Shown here: one piece after another, positions 47,138 through 56,052 of the stretch
Layout: each line of letters begins with the position of its first letter
Numbering within the stretch: the first letter of the stretch is position 1
Source of the DNA: Ilumatobacter sp.
Lineage (GTDB): Bacteria > Actinomycetota > Acidimicrobiia > Acidimicrobiales > Ilumatobacteraceae
Length of the DNA stretch: 64,000 nucleotides
Assembly: GCA_018666235.1 (NCBI GenBank)
Contig: JABJAB010000044.1
Location: forward strand, 62,001 to 126,000
Reading direction: 5' to 3'
Notes under the pieces: model-generated
The model's database searches: none
What the model saw: the letters and a program-made list of their open reading frames with translations, nothing else
What the model was told of the DNA's origin: nothing
Program-made: the position numbers and the translations under genes

Positions 47138-48310
47138 TCAGGACCAAATAGCTTTGCGGGTCTCAGCGTCGAAGAAGTGGACGTTCTCTATAGCCACGGC
47201 AATGTCGATGTTCTCACCGATGCGGGCTCTCGAACGCGGATTGAAGCGTCCAACAGCATTCGCTGCGTTCCCGCTCGTCGACTCCTCGACAGCATCAGGG
47301 TCACCTGAATCAACGGTCTTGGCATCCAACCGGAAGTGCACCATGACCTCCGAACCGAGCGACTCAATCAGCGACACTTTGGATGTCAGGCGTCGGTTCT
47401 CAGGTGCGCCGTCAACCATCGCAGCATCTTCGAAGTCTTCCGGGCGGATACCGACGATGACCGGCTTGCCGTCGTATCCCTTGAGACCCGGCCGCGCTGC
47501 GAGTACGTGCTCGTCAAGACCGATCGTGTGCGAACCGAACGTGACGCTGCCGCCATCGCCAGAAATGTCGGCTCGCCCCTCGTAGAGGTTCATCGAGGGC
47601 GACCCGATGAACGCACCGACAAACACGTTGTCAGGGCGGTCATACAGATTCTGCGGCGTGTCGACCTGCTGGAGGTATCCGTCTTTGAGCACGGCGACCC
47701 GGTCGCCCATCGTCATCGCCTCAACTTGATCGTGGGTCACGTAGACCGTGGTAACTGCAAGCTCGCGCTGGAGCGCTGCGATCTCCGCGCGCATCTGAAC
47801 CCGCAGTTTCGCGTCGAGGTTCGAGAGCGGCTCGTCCATCAGGAATGCTGCCGGCTGGCGAACGATGGCGCGACCCATTGCGACACGTTGGCGCTGGCCG
47901 CCCGACAGCAAGCCGGGCTTGCGGTCGAGGTACGAGTCGAGTTCGAGGATTGCCGACGCCTTGCGAACACGGACGTCGATCTCTTCCTTGGGAACCTTGG
48001 CCAGCTTGAGCGCGAACCCGATGTTGTCGTACACGCTCATGTGCGGATACAAGGCGTAGTTCTGGAAGACCATCGCGATATCGCGATCCTTCGGCTCGAC
48101 ATCGTTGACAACACGGTCGCCGATGCGGAGTTCGCCGCCCGAGATCGACTCAAGGCCGGCAACCATGCGCAACGCGGTGGACTTGCCACAACCCGACGGG
48201 CCAACGAGGACCAGGAACTCTTTGTCCTGAATGTCGAGACTCAAGTCATGAATGGCGTGATACCCGTTGTCATAGATCTTCTCGACGCCGTCGAGCGACA
48301 CTGTTGCCAT
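47138..48310 (-). CDS. ABC transporter ATP-binding protein (MsmK/UgpC/MalK type)
   Basis: A 390-residue ATPase of carbohydrate importers. Walker A is GPSGCGKST, the signature LSGGQRQRVAMGRAI, Walker B FLMDEPLSNLD, and the switch TTVYVTHDQVEAMTM; a C-terminal TOBE-type regulatory domain (VIVGIRPEDFED, EVMVHFRLDAK) follows. GGAGG precedes the ATG. It is convergent with the monooxygenase gene rather than in the same operon, but its promoter carries the same LacI-type operator, so it is probably the energising subunit of the neighbouring importer. Confidence 0.94.
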   Translation of the reverse strand: MATVSLDGVEKIYDNGYHAIHDLSLDIQDKEFLVLVGPSGCGKSTALRMVAGLESISGGELRIGDRVVNDVEPKDRDIAMVFQNYALYPHMSVYDNIGFALKLAKVPKEEIDVRVRKASAILELDSYLDRKPGLLSGGQRQRVAMGRAIVRQPAAFLMDEPLSNLDAKLRVQMRAEIAALQRELAVTTVYVTHDQVEAMTMGDRVAVLKDGYLQQVDTPQNLYDRPDNVFVGAFIGSPSMNLYEGRADISGDGGSVTFGSHTIGLDEHVLAARPGLKGYDGKPVIVGIRPEDFEDAAMVDGAPENRRLTSKVSLIESLGSEVMVHFRLDAKTVDSGDPDAVEESTSGNAANAVGRFNPRSRARIGENIDIAVAIENVHFFDAETRKAIWS

Positions 48311-48364
48311 GATTCCTCCGATGTCCCCCTCGTGACCGCCTCCAAAAGTCGGACGGCACGAACA

Positions 48365-48378
48365 TGTAAGCGTTTACA
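48365..48378. promoter_or_regulatory. LacI-family operator before the ABC ATPase gene
   Basis: TGTAAGCGTTTACA differs from the site at 39012-39025 at only one central position. It lies 55 bp upstream of the ATPase start on the opposite strand. Confidence 0.8.
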
Positions 48379-48528
48379 GAATAGGTCGGATGAGGGTCGC
48401 ACGTCCAGAAGGCATCGAGACAAACCGCCTGCAACCTCGGCAATATCACTGAAGTTGACGGAGTCGTCGGCAACCCGGACTCGGGTCCCGTACTGCTCGG
48501 CTTGTTTTCAGCGGTAGCGTCGCTGCCC

Positions 48529-49122
48529 GTGAATCACGTGAAGAACCGCATGCAGGCTCTGGGTCTGCTGGACCGCTCGATCAAGGCCGCAACCGACGAC
48601 GAAATCACATCGGGCATCGAGGCGTTGGACGATGATCACCGTGAGGGACTCGAGTCATTTGTCGAAGGTGAACTCGATGCCGACTCATTGCGTGCCGGAG
48701 TCAAGGCCGGTCGTATCGACGGCAGCATGGAAGCAATCGCGGCCATCCTGTCTGACGCTTGTCTCACCGATTGCATCGAGGGACTCGGCGAAAATGCCGA
48801 CAACCCGTCGACTGATCAGCTCAAGGAAGTGCTGCCCGGACTCGTCGAACGCCACGGGCTCGCCGTCACGCGCATCATGCTCGCTGCCACTATTGCGGGC
48901 GAGGCTCCGGCATCGGCGATCATCCGTGACCTGCTGAAGAACGACGAAGTGCTTGCTCTGCCCAAGACCGAGGAGCCGCAGCTCGCTCCGGTGCTCGACA
49001 CCGCCAAGCGCTCCGACGACGAGCAAGCGAAGCTGCGCGAACAGCGCAAGGCCGCGAAGGCCGCCATGAAAGAAGCTGACCGCTCGCGCAAAGCCCAGTC
49101 CACCGCCGCTCGCCGCAAGTAG
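48529..49122 (+). CDS. Hypothetical protein, helical with basic C-terminus
   Basis: A 197-residue predicted all-helical, soluble protein. I do not recognise a family. The C-terminal 40 residues are Lys/Arg/Ala-rich (EQAKLREQRKAAKAAMKEADRSRK) and probably form a charged coiled coil. The start is uncertain; GTG at 48529 (MNHVKNRMQ) seems better than the upstream frame at 48502. Divergent from the ABC ATPase gene. Confidence 0.65.
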   Translation: MNHVKNRMQALGLLDRSIKAATDDEITSGIEALDDDHREGLESFVEGELDADSLRAGVKAGRIDGSMEAIAAILSDACLTDCIEGLGENADNPSTDQLKEVLPGLVERHGLAVTRIMLAATIAGEAPASAIIRDLLKNDEVLALPKTEEPQLAPVLDTAKRSDDEQAKLREQRKAAKAAMKEADRSRKAQSTAARRK

Positions 49123-49159
49123 TTCCGGTTCTTACTGCTGAGGCAGGATCTGGATCACG

Positions 49160-50137
49160 TCACGCGAAGCCGACAATGGGGTGGGGGACGTACGGATCTT
49201 CGAGAGTCTTGACTTCGTCGTCGGTCAGTACAAGTTCGACGGCTGCCACCGCGTCATCGATGTGATGCGGCTTGGTTGCTCCGATGATCGGCGAGGTAAC
49301 CGCCGGGTTGCGCAACACCCACGCCAGCGCCACCTGTGCCCGAGGAACGCCGCGTCCCTCAGCAACCGCCGCGACCGCATCGGCAACGGCGCGATCGGAT
49401 TCCTCCATGCCGTAGAGGTACCGGCCGAACTCATCGCTCTCGGTGCGGTTTGTCGATTCATCCCATGCCCGGGTCAACTTGCCACGAGCCATCGGGCTCC
49501 ACGGGATCACGGCGATGTTCATGTCCACACAGAGCGGGAGCATCTCACGTTCCTCTTCGCGGTTGATGAGGTTGTAGTGCGGCTGCATGCTGACGAACCG
49601 CGTCCAACCATTCGCATCGGCCACGTACTGCGCCTTGCTGAACTGCCAGGCATACATCGATGAGGCACCGATGTGGAGCACCTTGCCCATCTTGATCAGA
49701 TCGTGCAGCGCCTCCATCGTTTCCTCGATCGGCGTGCGGTGGTCCCATCGGTGGATCTGATACAGGTCGATGTAGTCGGTTCCGAGTCGCCGCAGGCTCT
49801 CATCGACTTCGTGCATGATCGCCTTGCGCGACAGACCCTCTCCAAAACGTCCTTCACGCATTCGTCCGCGGACCTTGGTCGCGATGATGACGTCCTCGCG
49901 GTTCGTCATGTCCGCCAACGCTCGGCCGATGATCTCTTCGCTCGAGCCAAGTGAGTAAACGTTGGCAGTGTCGAAGCAGTTGATACCTGCCTCGAGCGCT
50001 TGCTCGATGAACGGTCGGCTGGTGGCCTCGTCCATGCTCCAGGCATGCGTGCCCTTCCCCGATTCGCCGTAACTCATGCAGCCCAGCGTGATCGCGGAGA
50101 TCGACAGTCCAGTGTTTCCGAAGGGGACGTACTTCAT
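49160..50137 (-). CDS. Aldo/keto reductase (second, unlinked to the transporter)
   Basis: A 325-residue TIM-barrel reductase. The tetrad residues are seen in INCFDTANVYSLGSSEE (Asp, Tyr), IIATKVRG (Lys) and LYQIHRWDHRTP (His). SPMARGKL and PIIGATKPHHIDDAV complete the cofactor-binding region. It resembles the YajO/IolS-like branch, whereas the gene at 45067 differs in several loops. The ATG at 50137 (MKYVPFGNTGL) has GGGTGGCGAG just upstream. Confidence 0.9.
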   Translation of the reverse strand: MKYVPFGNTGLSISAITLGCMSYGESGKGTHAWSMDEATSRPFIEQALEAGINCFDTANVYSLGSSEEIIGRALADMTNREDVIIATKVRGRMREGRFGEGLSRKAIMHEVDESLRRLGTDYIDLYQIHRWDHRTPIEETMEALHDLIKMGKVLHIGASSMYAWQFSKAQYVADANGWTRFVSMQPHYNLINREEEREMLPLCVDMNIAVIPWSPMARGKLTRAWDESTNRTESDEFGRYLYGMEESDRAVADAVAAVAEGRGVPRAQVALAWVLRNPAVTSPIIGATKPHHIDDAVAAVELVLTDDEVKTLEDPYVPHPIVGFA

Positions 50138-50253
50138 CTCGCCACCCTGCCACACCCCTCCCCCGAAAAATGAAGGGAGGTGCCCGCTCAGCGACGTTGA
50201 TCCCACACAGAACGAAGACCCCGTCGCACCTCAACCGAAATGTGCAGCAAAAT

Positions 50254-50268
50254 CGTCGCTCAGCGACG
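50254..50268. promoter_or_regulatory. Perfect palindrome between ogt and the aldo/keto reductase gene
   Basis: CGTCGCTCAGCGACG is a 15-base perfect inverted repeat. Part of it, GCTCAGCGACG, recurs as a direct repeat at 50186-50196. Between ogt (upstream on the minus strand) and the aldo/keto reductase, it may be a terminator stem or a repressor site. Confidence 0.4.
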
Positions 50269-50281
50269 CTGAACCAACATT

Positions 50282-50305
50282 TTTCGTGGTGAGTTTCGTG
50301 GTGAG
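50282..50305. repeat. Perfect 12-bp tandem duplication
   Basis: TTTCGTGGTGAG occurs twice in a row without mismatch, just beyond the 3' end of ogt. It looks like a recent slippage event. Confidence 0.7.
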
Positions 50306-50314
50306 GCCGGCTGA

Positions 50315-50827
50315 CTAGAGGTTGAGGGTGTGGCCGGCGACGCGGCGCTCGTGGGTGAGGAGCCAGTCTTTGGTGTCGATGCCTCCGGCGAACCCGGTGA
50401 GTGATCCGTTCGATCCGACGACGCGATGGCAGGGCACGATGATCGAAATGGGGTTGCGCCCGTTCGCAGCACCGACGGCACGCGCCTTGCGCTTGTCACC
50501 CATCTGTTCGGCCTGCTCGCCATAGCTCACTGTCGTGCCGAACGGAATCGTCCGCAACGCGGTCCACGCCGACTGCTGGAACTCAGTTCCGGTCGGATCA
50601 AGCGGGAGGTCGAAGTCTTGACGATGCCCGTCGAAGTACTCGCCGAGCTGCGTCACGGCACTCGACAGCACGGGATGATTTTCACGGGGTTCCACGTCGC
50701 CGAGCGGCACTCGCTTCGGGTTGTCGGTCGGCCAGAGCACAGCGCGGATGCCTGCATCCGACGCGATGATCGTGAGCTGCCCAACGGGGCTACTCATCGT
50801 GGTTGAGGCAAGGGTGGTCGCCGTCAT
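50315..50827 (-). CDS. ogt: Methylated-DNA-[protein]-cysteine S-methyltransferase
   Basis: A 170-residue O6-alkylguanine-DNA alkyltransferase, a suicide repair protein that takes the alkyl group on a cysteine. The active site is IIVPCHRVVGSNG (Cys133), with the DNA-binding helix ARAVGAANGRNP before it. The open frame extends upstream, but the ATG at 50827 overlaps the ada-alkA stop by 4 bp, indicating a coupled repair operon. Confidence 0.95.
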   Translation of the reverse strand: MTATTLASTTMSSPVGQLTIIASDAGIRAVLWPTDNPKRVPLGDVEPRENHPVLSSAVTQLGEYFDGHRQDFDLPLDPTGTEFQQSAWTALRTIPFGTTVSYGEQAEQMGDKRKARAVGAANGRNPISIIVPCHRVVGSNGSLTGFAGGIDTKDWLLTHERRVAGHTLNL

Positions 50828-52344
50828 GACACTTCCGTTCTCGTCGTTGCGGTTGATGGTTGGCCAAGTGTTGAGCTGGCAGCAGAGCGTGCAGCCGAAT
50901 CGAGTGTTCCGAGGCTCGCCCACAGGTGATGCAGGGCATATGAGCGCCACGGCGCCCACCGCACGGCGTCGGCGGGTTCAAGGCCGAGTGCTCGCAGTGC
51001 ATTCACTGCGACCAAGTCGGTGCCGAGGAACACGTCGGGATGACCGAGTCCACGCATCACCACGTAGTCGGCAGTCCACGGGCCGATGCCCTTCAGTTCG
51101 AGCAGCCGCGCACGAGTCTCGACATGGTCGACACCGGCGTCGAGGACGAGCGCACCGTCCGCAGCCGCAGCGGCAACTCGTCGCACGGTGTCACGACGGG
51201 CCGTCGGCATCGCGAAGAATTCATCAGGAGCATCGGCGAGTTGCTCGACGGTCGGAAAAGCATGCGTCAGCGCGGTTGCGCCAGCCAGATCCTCGTCGAT
51301 TGGCGTTCCCACTGCAGCGATGAGTCGACCCGTCACGGTGCGCGCGCCAGCAAGCGACACCTGCTGCCCCACGATGGCCCGGAGAGTCGTCTGGAACGGA
51401 TCGGCGCTCGCCGAAGCGCGCCGTCCAGGCATCGCGTGGACCAATCGTCCGAGCGCTGGTTCGATCCTCAGCGCTTCGTCGATCGCAATCGGATCGGCAT
51501 CGAGATCGAGGAGACGCCGGAGTCGTTGCACGGCACTCGACAGATCAGCCCAGTTGACGAGTCGCACTCGGGCCTCGATGTGATCGTCATGTGCGCGCAG
51601 CGAAGCGGTGCCGTGACCGTGCGGAAGCGTGAGCACCAACGCGAAGCACTCGCCGTCCCACGACTCGAGGCCGGGAATCGCGTGCGCTCCGAGGAACGCC
51701 AGCAGCTCAGCACCCGCAAACGGTTGCCGCGCAGGGAGGCGAAGGACCACTTCTCCTCCTGGCCCAGCGCCCGCGACACTTCCGCGCTTCGCTCGAAGAT
51801 CCGTCGGCGACGATGCGAAGACTTCACGCACCGTGTCGTTGAATTGACGCACGCTGCCGAATCCAGCGGCAAAAGCGATGTCGATGAACGACATCGATGT
51901 GGTCTCGATGAGCAACCGCGCCGTGTGCGCGCGGTGAGCTCGGGCGATGGCGAGCGGTCCCGCTCCCAGCTCGTCGGTCATCACTCGATTGAGGTGCCGC
52001 TCGCTGTAGCCGAGTTGCCGGGCCAGGCCGGGAACGCCGTCACGTTCGATGGCGCCGTCAGCAATCATCCGCATTGCTCGGCCGACGACGTCTTGTCGCA
52101 GATTCCATTCCGGCGACCCAGGCGACGCGTCGGGGCGGCATCGTTTGCACGCCCGAAATCCGCGTTGCTGCGCTGCTGCAGGTGTGTGGTGGAACTCGAC
52201 GTTGGTCTGCTTCGGGGTCATTGCGGGGCAGCTCGGCCTGCAGTAGATCCCCGTGGTCCTCACCGCCGTGACAAACACTCCGTCGAACCTGCGGTCACCG
52301 CTGCGAACGATGCCGTAGCAGTGGTCGTGGTCGAGCGGTGGCAT
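50824..52344 (-). CDS. Ada regulatory domain-AlkA glycosylase fusion
   Basis: A 506-residue multidomain DNA repair protein. Order: Ada zinc domain with the methyl-accepting cysteine cluster (YCRPSC about residues 34-39, CKRC about 66-69), AraC-type HTH (about 95-180), AlkA N-terminal domain, and a C-terminal helix-hairpin-helix glycosylase (ARLLELKGIGPWTADYVVMRGLG followed by FLGTDLVAVN with the catalytic Asp). The ATG at 52344 has GGAG at a good distance; an earlier frame start at 52377 is weaker. Methylphosphotriester sensing would activate its own operon with ogt. Confidence 0.93.
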   Translation of the reverse strand: MPPLDHDHCYGIVRSGDRRFDGVFVTAVRTTGIYCRPSCPAMTPKQTNVEFHHTPAAAQQRGFRACKRCRPDASPGSPEWNLRQDVVGRAMRMIADGAIERDGVPGLARQLGYSERHLNRVMTDELGAGPLAIARAHRAHTARLLIETTSMSFIDIAFAAGFGSVRQFNDTVREVFASSPTDLRAKRGSVAGAGPGGEVVLRLPARQPFAGAELLAFLGAHAIPGLESWDGECFALVLTLPHGHGTASLRAHDDHIEARVRLVNWADLSSAVQRLRRLLDLDADPIAIDEALRIEPALGRLVHAMPGRRASASADPFQTTLRAIVGQQVSLAGARTVTGRLIAAVGTPIDEDLAGATALTHAFPTVEQLADAPDEFFAMPTARRDTVRRVAAAAADGALVLDAGVDHVETRARLLELKGIGPWTADYVVMRGLGHPDVFLGTDLVAVNALRALGLEPADAVRWAPWRSYALHHLWASLGTLDSAARSAASSTLGQPSTATTRTEVS

Positions 52345-52421
52345 GGCTCCATCATGGCGGAGCATCGACGGCATCACCAGCGGAAATCAGCCACCGCGAT
52401 AGGCGTCTGATTTCCGCTGCC

Positions 52422-53696
52422 CTAGGCGGGCACGATCGCCGGCCTCGGTTCGGCTGGTGCGACCTTGACCCGCAACAGCCAGAGCCCAATCAGGCAGAAC
52501 GCCACTCCGCCGAAGAAGCCGTACTGCTTGCCGACGAGCTGCGCGAGGACACCGATGGCGAGTCCCGCGCCGGCCGAACCGATCTCGAAGAACATCGTGA
52601 ACGAACTGATCGCGGAGGCCCGCTCAGCGTCGCTCGCGTTGTTGACGGTGAGCGCCATCAATGACGGGTAGTTGAACGCAGCGCCAAGTCCGATCAGCAC
52701 CGCTCCTGTCCAGAGGCCGGGCACGCTGGGGAAGAGCGCGAATACGGCCAGACCGGCCGCCATCGCACTCAGGGCAATCGACACCGAGCGACGCGGCCCA
52801 AGACGCTCCGGCAGCTTTGCTCCGAACAGGCGGATGACAAGTGAGACGAGCGCATAGGCAAGGAACAGGCCGCCCGAACTGGTGAATCCATGATCCCGGG
52901 CGTAGTCGGGGATGAACAGGAAGAACGTGGTGAGCCCGCCGATGCCAAACGCAAGAACGGTCCCCGGCAGGATCGCCGCTGGGTGGACGAAACTGAAGAC
53001 CCCGCTCTCCGCAAGAGCCTTCATCGGCGGGGCGCCGCGACGCGTCGAATCAACGGCTGTCGCTTCGTTGTCATCAGGTGACTCGACACGGGCGGGAGCG
53101 AAGACAGCAATCGCTGCCGAGATAATCGCGAAGGAACCGGCAGCGATGAAGGTGCGCTCGAAGTTGACGTCATCGAGGAGCCACTCGCTGAAGACTGGGC
53201 CCATTCCGAGACCGCTAAACACCGCCACGGAGAAGTAGCTCGCTCCCTCGGCTCGACGCTCACGCGGCGAAAGATCAGCGATGAGTGTGGCGGCGCCCAC
53301 GAACACTGCCGCCTCGCCCACTCCAGTGAGCACTCGCAGGAACATGAGCACGCTCAGAGAGTCGGTCTGACTCATCAGCATGCCGCCAGTCGCCGCGGTC
53401 AACGCTCCTCCGATGATGATCGATCGCCGGCCGTAGCGATCTGCCAACCGACCGAGCACCGGCCGAGCGAAGATCGCTGCAGTCGCGAAGACCGCCGCAT
53501 TCAAACCGAGCGCAAACTCACCGCCCTTGAGAGGACCCTCGATAAACAGCGGAACGAGCGGCACCAGGGTGCCGATGTACATGAAGAAGGCGAACGCACT
53601 CAGCGTCACGATGACAAACGGGCGCGTGACCAGCCGCTCTTCTTCAACCGGCCCAGCCGAGTCGAGATCGCGAGGGCCTCGCCCGGTCACTGCCAT
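52422..53696 (-). CDS. MFS transporter
   Basis: A 424-residue major facilitator with about 12 hydrophobic segments. The motif A-type loop is FARPVLGRLADRYGRRSIII between helices 2 and 3, and a central cytoplasmic loop rich in Asp/Glu/Arg (ARVESPDDNEATAVDSTRRG) separates the halves. It has a charged N-terminal tail of about 25 residues. Drug or metabolite efflux is likely, but the substrate cannot be told. ATG 53696 lies just after GGGAG, closer than usual. Confidence 0.88.
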   Translation of the reverse strand: MAVTGRGPRDLDSAGPVEEERLVTRPFVIVTLSAFAFFMYIGTLVPLVPLFIEGPLKGGEFALGLNAAVFATAAIFARPVLGRLADRYGRRSIIIGGALTAATGGMLMSQTDSLSVLMFLRVLTGVGEAAVFVGAATLIADLSPRERRAEGASYFSVAVFSGLGMGPVFSEWLLDDVNFERTFIAAGSFAIISAAIAVFAPARVESPDDNEATAVDSTRRGAPPMKALAESGVFSFVHPAAILPGTVLAFGIGGLTTFFLFIPDYARDHGFTSSGGLFLAYALVSLVIRLFGAKLPERLGPRRSVSIALSAMAAGLAVFALFPSVPGLWTGAVLIGLGAAFNYPSLMALTVNNASDAERASAISSFTMFFEIGSAGAGLAIGVLAQLVGKQYGFFGGVAFCLIGLWLLRVKVAPAEPRPAIVPA

Positions 53697-53837
53697 CTCC
53701 CAATCATGCCGACCGGGCGTTGGAACGTGCGGACCCGCCCAGCTGCCTGGCCGGAAGTCACAAAGAACTGCCGGTCCCAACGACGGCACGATCCACTTTC
53801 ACTCCGAGGCAAAACAGACGAGGCAAGTCAGACGGGG

Positions 53838-54785
53838 TCAGACTTGCTCGCGCTCGCCGGAGACCGCCGAACGAATCGCCGCGTCGACCACCCGCTGCGC
53901 TGTCAACCCATCGACCGAGGTGGGTCCGCGTACCTCACCAGCCCGAATGCCGGCAATCCAGTCCTCCGCCTCGAGTCGGTATGCCTCACTGAAACGGCCG
54001 AACCAGTCATCTCCGACGTGCTGATGGGCGGCGCCTTCGGATCGCACGACGGGCTGTGCTGGTTGTGGTGCAGTGACCATGCCCCGCTCGCACGTGACTT
54101 CTAACTCGACGTCGTAGCCGTAGGCCGCCTCGACGAACTCGATCGTGACCGTGGACCCATCTGCCATCACGCCGAGCAACACCACGTGTTCAACCGGTCG
54201 CGGTCCACTCACCACCTGCGTTGTGATCGAAGAGAACTCCGTTCCCGTCAGCCACCGGGCAGTGTGCACGTCATGGATCAGCGACTGCGACAGAACCAGA
54301 TCGAGTGGGCGTTCCCACTGATGATTTGTGTTGCGGTGCACAGCTCGAACGTGGCGAACCAACCCGAGCTCTTTCATTGCTGATCGAACCTGCAGGTGTG
54401 CCGGGTCGTACTGGCGCATAAAAGCCACCTGCACCAACGGCCGGCCGGCGGTGGCTTCCGCAGCGACGACGCGCTCGGCATCGGCGACGACGCTCGCCAA
54501 GGGTTTCTCGCACAGGACGAATCTGCCTCGCTCGACCGCCACAATCGTCAAATCGGCGTGCGTGTCATCAGGCGATGCGATGACCACACCGTCGAGCCTC
54601 GAATCTGCCGCGACGTCGGCCGCGTCGGTCGACGCTGCAGCGTCACAGAGCCCGGCTGCGTCGAGCGCCGCGGTGGCATCGATATCGGCGACCACCATGA
54701 CCTCGACGCCGTCGATGGCGGCGAGATTCTTGATGTGCTCGCGGCCCATGCCACCCGCACCGATCACACCGATTCGGATTGTCAT
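53838..54785 (-). CDS. Gfo/Idh/MocA-family oxidoreductase
   Basis: A 315-residue NAD(P)-dependent sugar/polyol dehydrogenase-like protein. Seen: IRIGVIGAGGMGREHIKNL at the N-terminus, CEKPLAS with the conserved Lys, and the C-terminal substrate domain (SLIHDVHTARWL, with the His expected in catalysis). ATG 54785 is chosen since the frame upstream continues antisense to the acyl-CoA dehydrogenase end. No linked sugar transporter lies next to it. Confidence 0.9.
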   Translation of the reverse strand: MTIRIGVIGAGGMGREHIKNLAAIDGVEVMVVADIDATAALDAAGLCDAAASTDAADVAADSRLDGVVIASPDDTHADLTIVAVERGRFVLCEKPLASVVADAERVVAAEATAGRPLVQVAFMRQYDPAHLQVRSAMKELGLVRHVRAVHRNTNHQWERPLDLVLSQSLIHDVHTARWLTGTEFSSITTQVVSGPRPVEHVVLLGVMADGSTVTIEFVEAAYGYDVELEVTCERGMVTAPQPAQPVVRSEGAAHQHVGDDWFGRFSEAYRLEAEDWIAGIRAGEVRGPTSVDGLTAQRVVDAAIRSAVSGEREQV

Positions 54786-54807
54786 GATTGAGATACTACG
54801 AGGCCGC

Positions 54808-56052
54808 TCAGTCGCCAGTCGGCGGTTTCGGCTCCTTCGGCAGCCCGAGCACACGCTCGCCAACGATGTTGCGCTGGATCTGGCTCGTGCCACCCCAGAT
54901 CGTCTCGGAGCGGGAGAAGAAGAACGACGACATCATCGGACTCACCGGATAGCCCTCACGTCGCTGGTCGCGGCTCGCGCCCGGCCAGCCGCCCGCTTCG
55001 GGGCCAGTGTCAATCAGCATGGAGTCGCTGCCATAAATGTCGAGCGCGAGTTCCATGGAGCGTTGGTGCATCTCGGTCCAGAACATCTTGTTGGTTGCGC
55101 CGAGGGCCGCAGTTCCCATGTCCTTGCTTTTGTTGAGCGTGGCGGTGAGATTGCGGAGGCCGTTGAAGCGCAGAATCTCGATCTTTGAGTAGTACTGCAT
55201 CAACCGCTGCCGGATGTGCGGATCGTTGATGGCCCCGTTCTCGTTCGCCTTCTCGACGAGGAGTCGATATTCCTCGGCGAATCGACGGAAGCCGGTCGTC
55301 GCCGACTGCCCCCGCTCGAATCCGAGCGTCGAGTTCGCCACCTTCCAACCGTTGTTGATTCCACCGACAACGGCGTCCTTCGCGCAGCGGGCATCGGAGA
55401 AGAAGACCTCGCAAAACTCGGCCGTACCGTCGGGCTGCGTGATGCCGCGGACTTCGATGCCCGGTTGGTTCATTGGAACGAGCATGTAGGAGATGCCGGC
55501 GTGCTTCTTGACGTCAGGATCGGTCCGGGTGAGCAAGAAGCAGTAGTCGGCGTGGTGTCCCTGGGTCGTCCAGACCTTCTGGCCGTTGATAACCCATTCG
55601 TCGCCATCGAGTTCAGCGGTGGTCTTGATCGACGCCAAGTCAGAACCAGAGTCGGGTTCGGAGAATCCCTGACACCAGCGAGTCCGACCCTGCAGGATGC
55701 CTGGGAGGAACTCCTTCTTCTGTTCCTCGGTACCCCATTGCAGCAGCGTCGGGCCGACCAGGGTGTCGCCGAAGAAGTCGCCGCGCATCGGTGCCTTCGC
55801 GTTGGCGAATTCTTCTGAGAGCGCAACGCCCTGCATCGTGCTCAGGCCTTTGCCGCCGTACTCGGCTGGCCACGTCGCACAAATCCAGCCACCCTCGAAG
55901 AGCTTCGTTGGCCACGTCGCGTTGAACTCCTTGCGTTCCTCGGCCGTCATCTCGAAGCCGTCATCGAACCAGCCGTCGGGCAGGTTGTCGTGCAGCCACG
56001 CCTTGATCTCGGCGCGGAACTCTTCGGCTTCGTTCGGGTACGTCAGGTCCAT
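54808..56052 (-). CDS. Acyl-CoA dehydrogenase
   Basis: A 414-residue FAD enzyme introducing an alpha-beta double bond into an acyl-CoA. Signatures: WCQGFSEPDSGSDLASIKTTAE (FAD-binding region), GWKVANSTLGFERGQSATTG, and ETIWGGTSQIQRNIVGERVLGLP at the C-terminus. It resembles the FadE branch of mycobacteria with a longer C-terminal part rather than short-chain enzymes. The ATG at 56052 gives the usual MDLTYPNEAEEFR start. Confidence 0.92.
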   Translation of the reverse strand: MDLTYPNEAEEFRAEIKAWLHDNLPDGWFDDGFEMTAEERKEFNATWPTKLFEGGWICATWPAEYGGKGLSTMQGVALSEEFANAKAPMRGDFFGDTLVGPTLLQWGTEEQKKEFLPGILQGRTRWCQGFSEPDSGSDLASIKTTAELDGDEWVINGQKVWTTQGHHADYCFLLTRTDPDVKKHAGISYMLVPMNQPGIEVRGITQPDGTAEFCEVFFSDARCAKDAVVGGINNGWKVANSTLGFERGQSATTGFRRFAEEYRLLVEKANENGAINDPHIRQRLMQYYSKIEILRFNGLRNLTATLNKSKDMGTAALGATNKMFWTEMHQRSMELALDIYGSDSMLIDTGPEAGGWPGASRDQRREGYPVSPMMSSFFFSRSETIWGGTSQIQRNIVGERVLGLPKEPKPPTGD

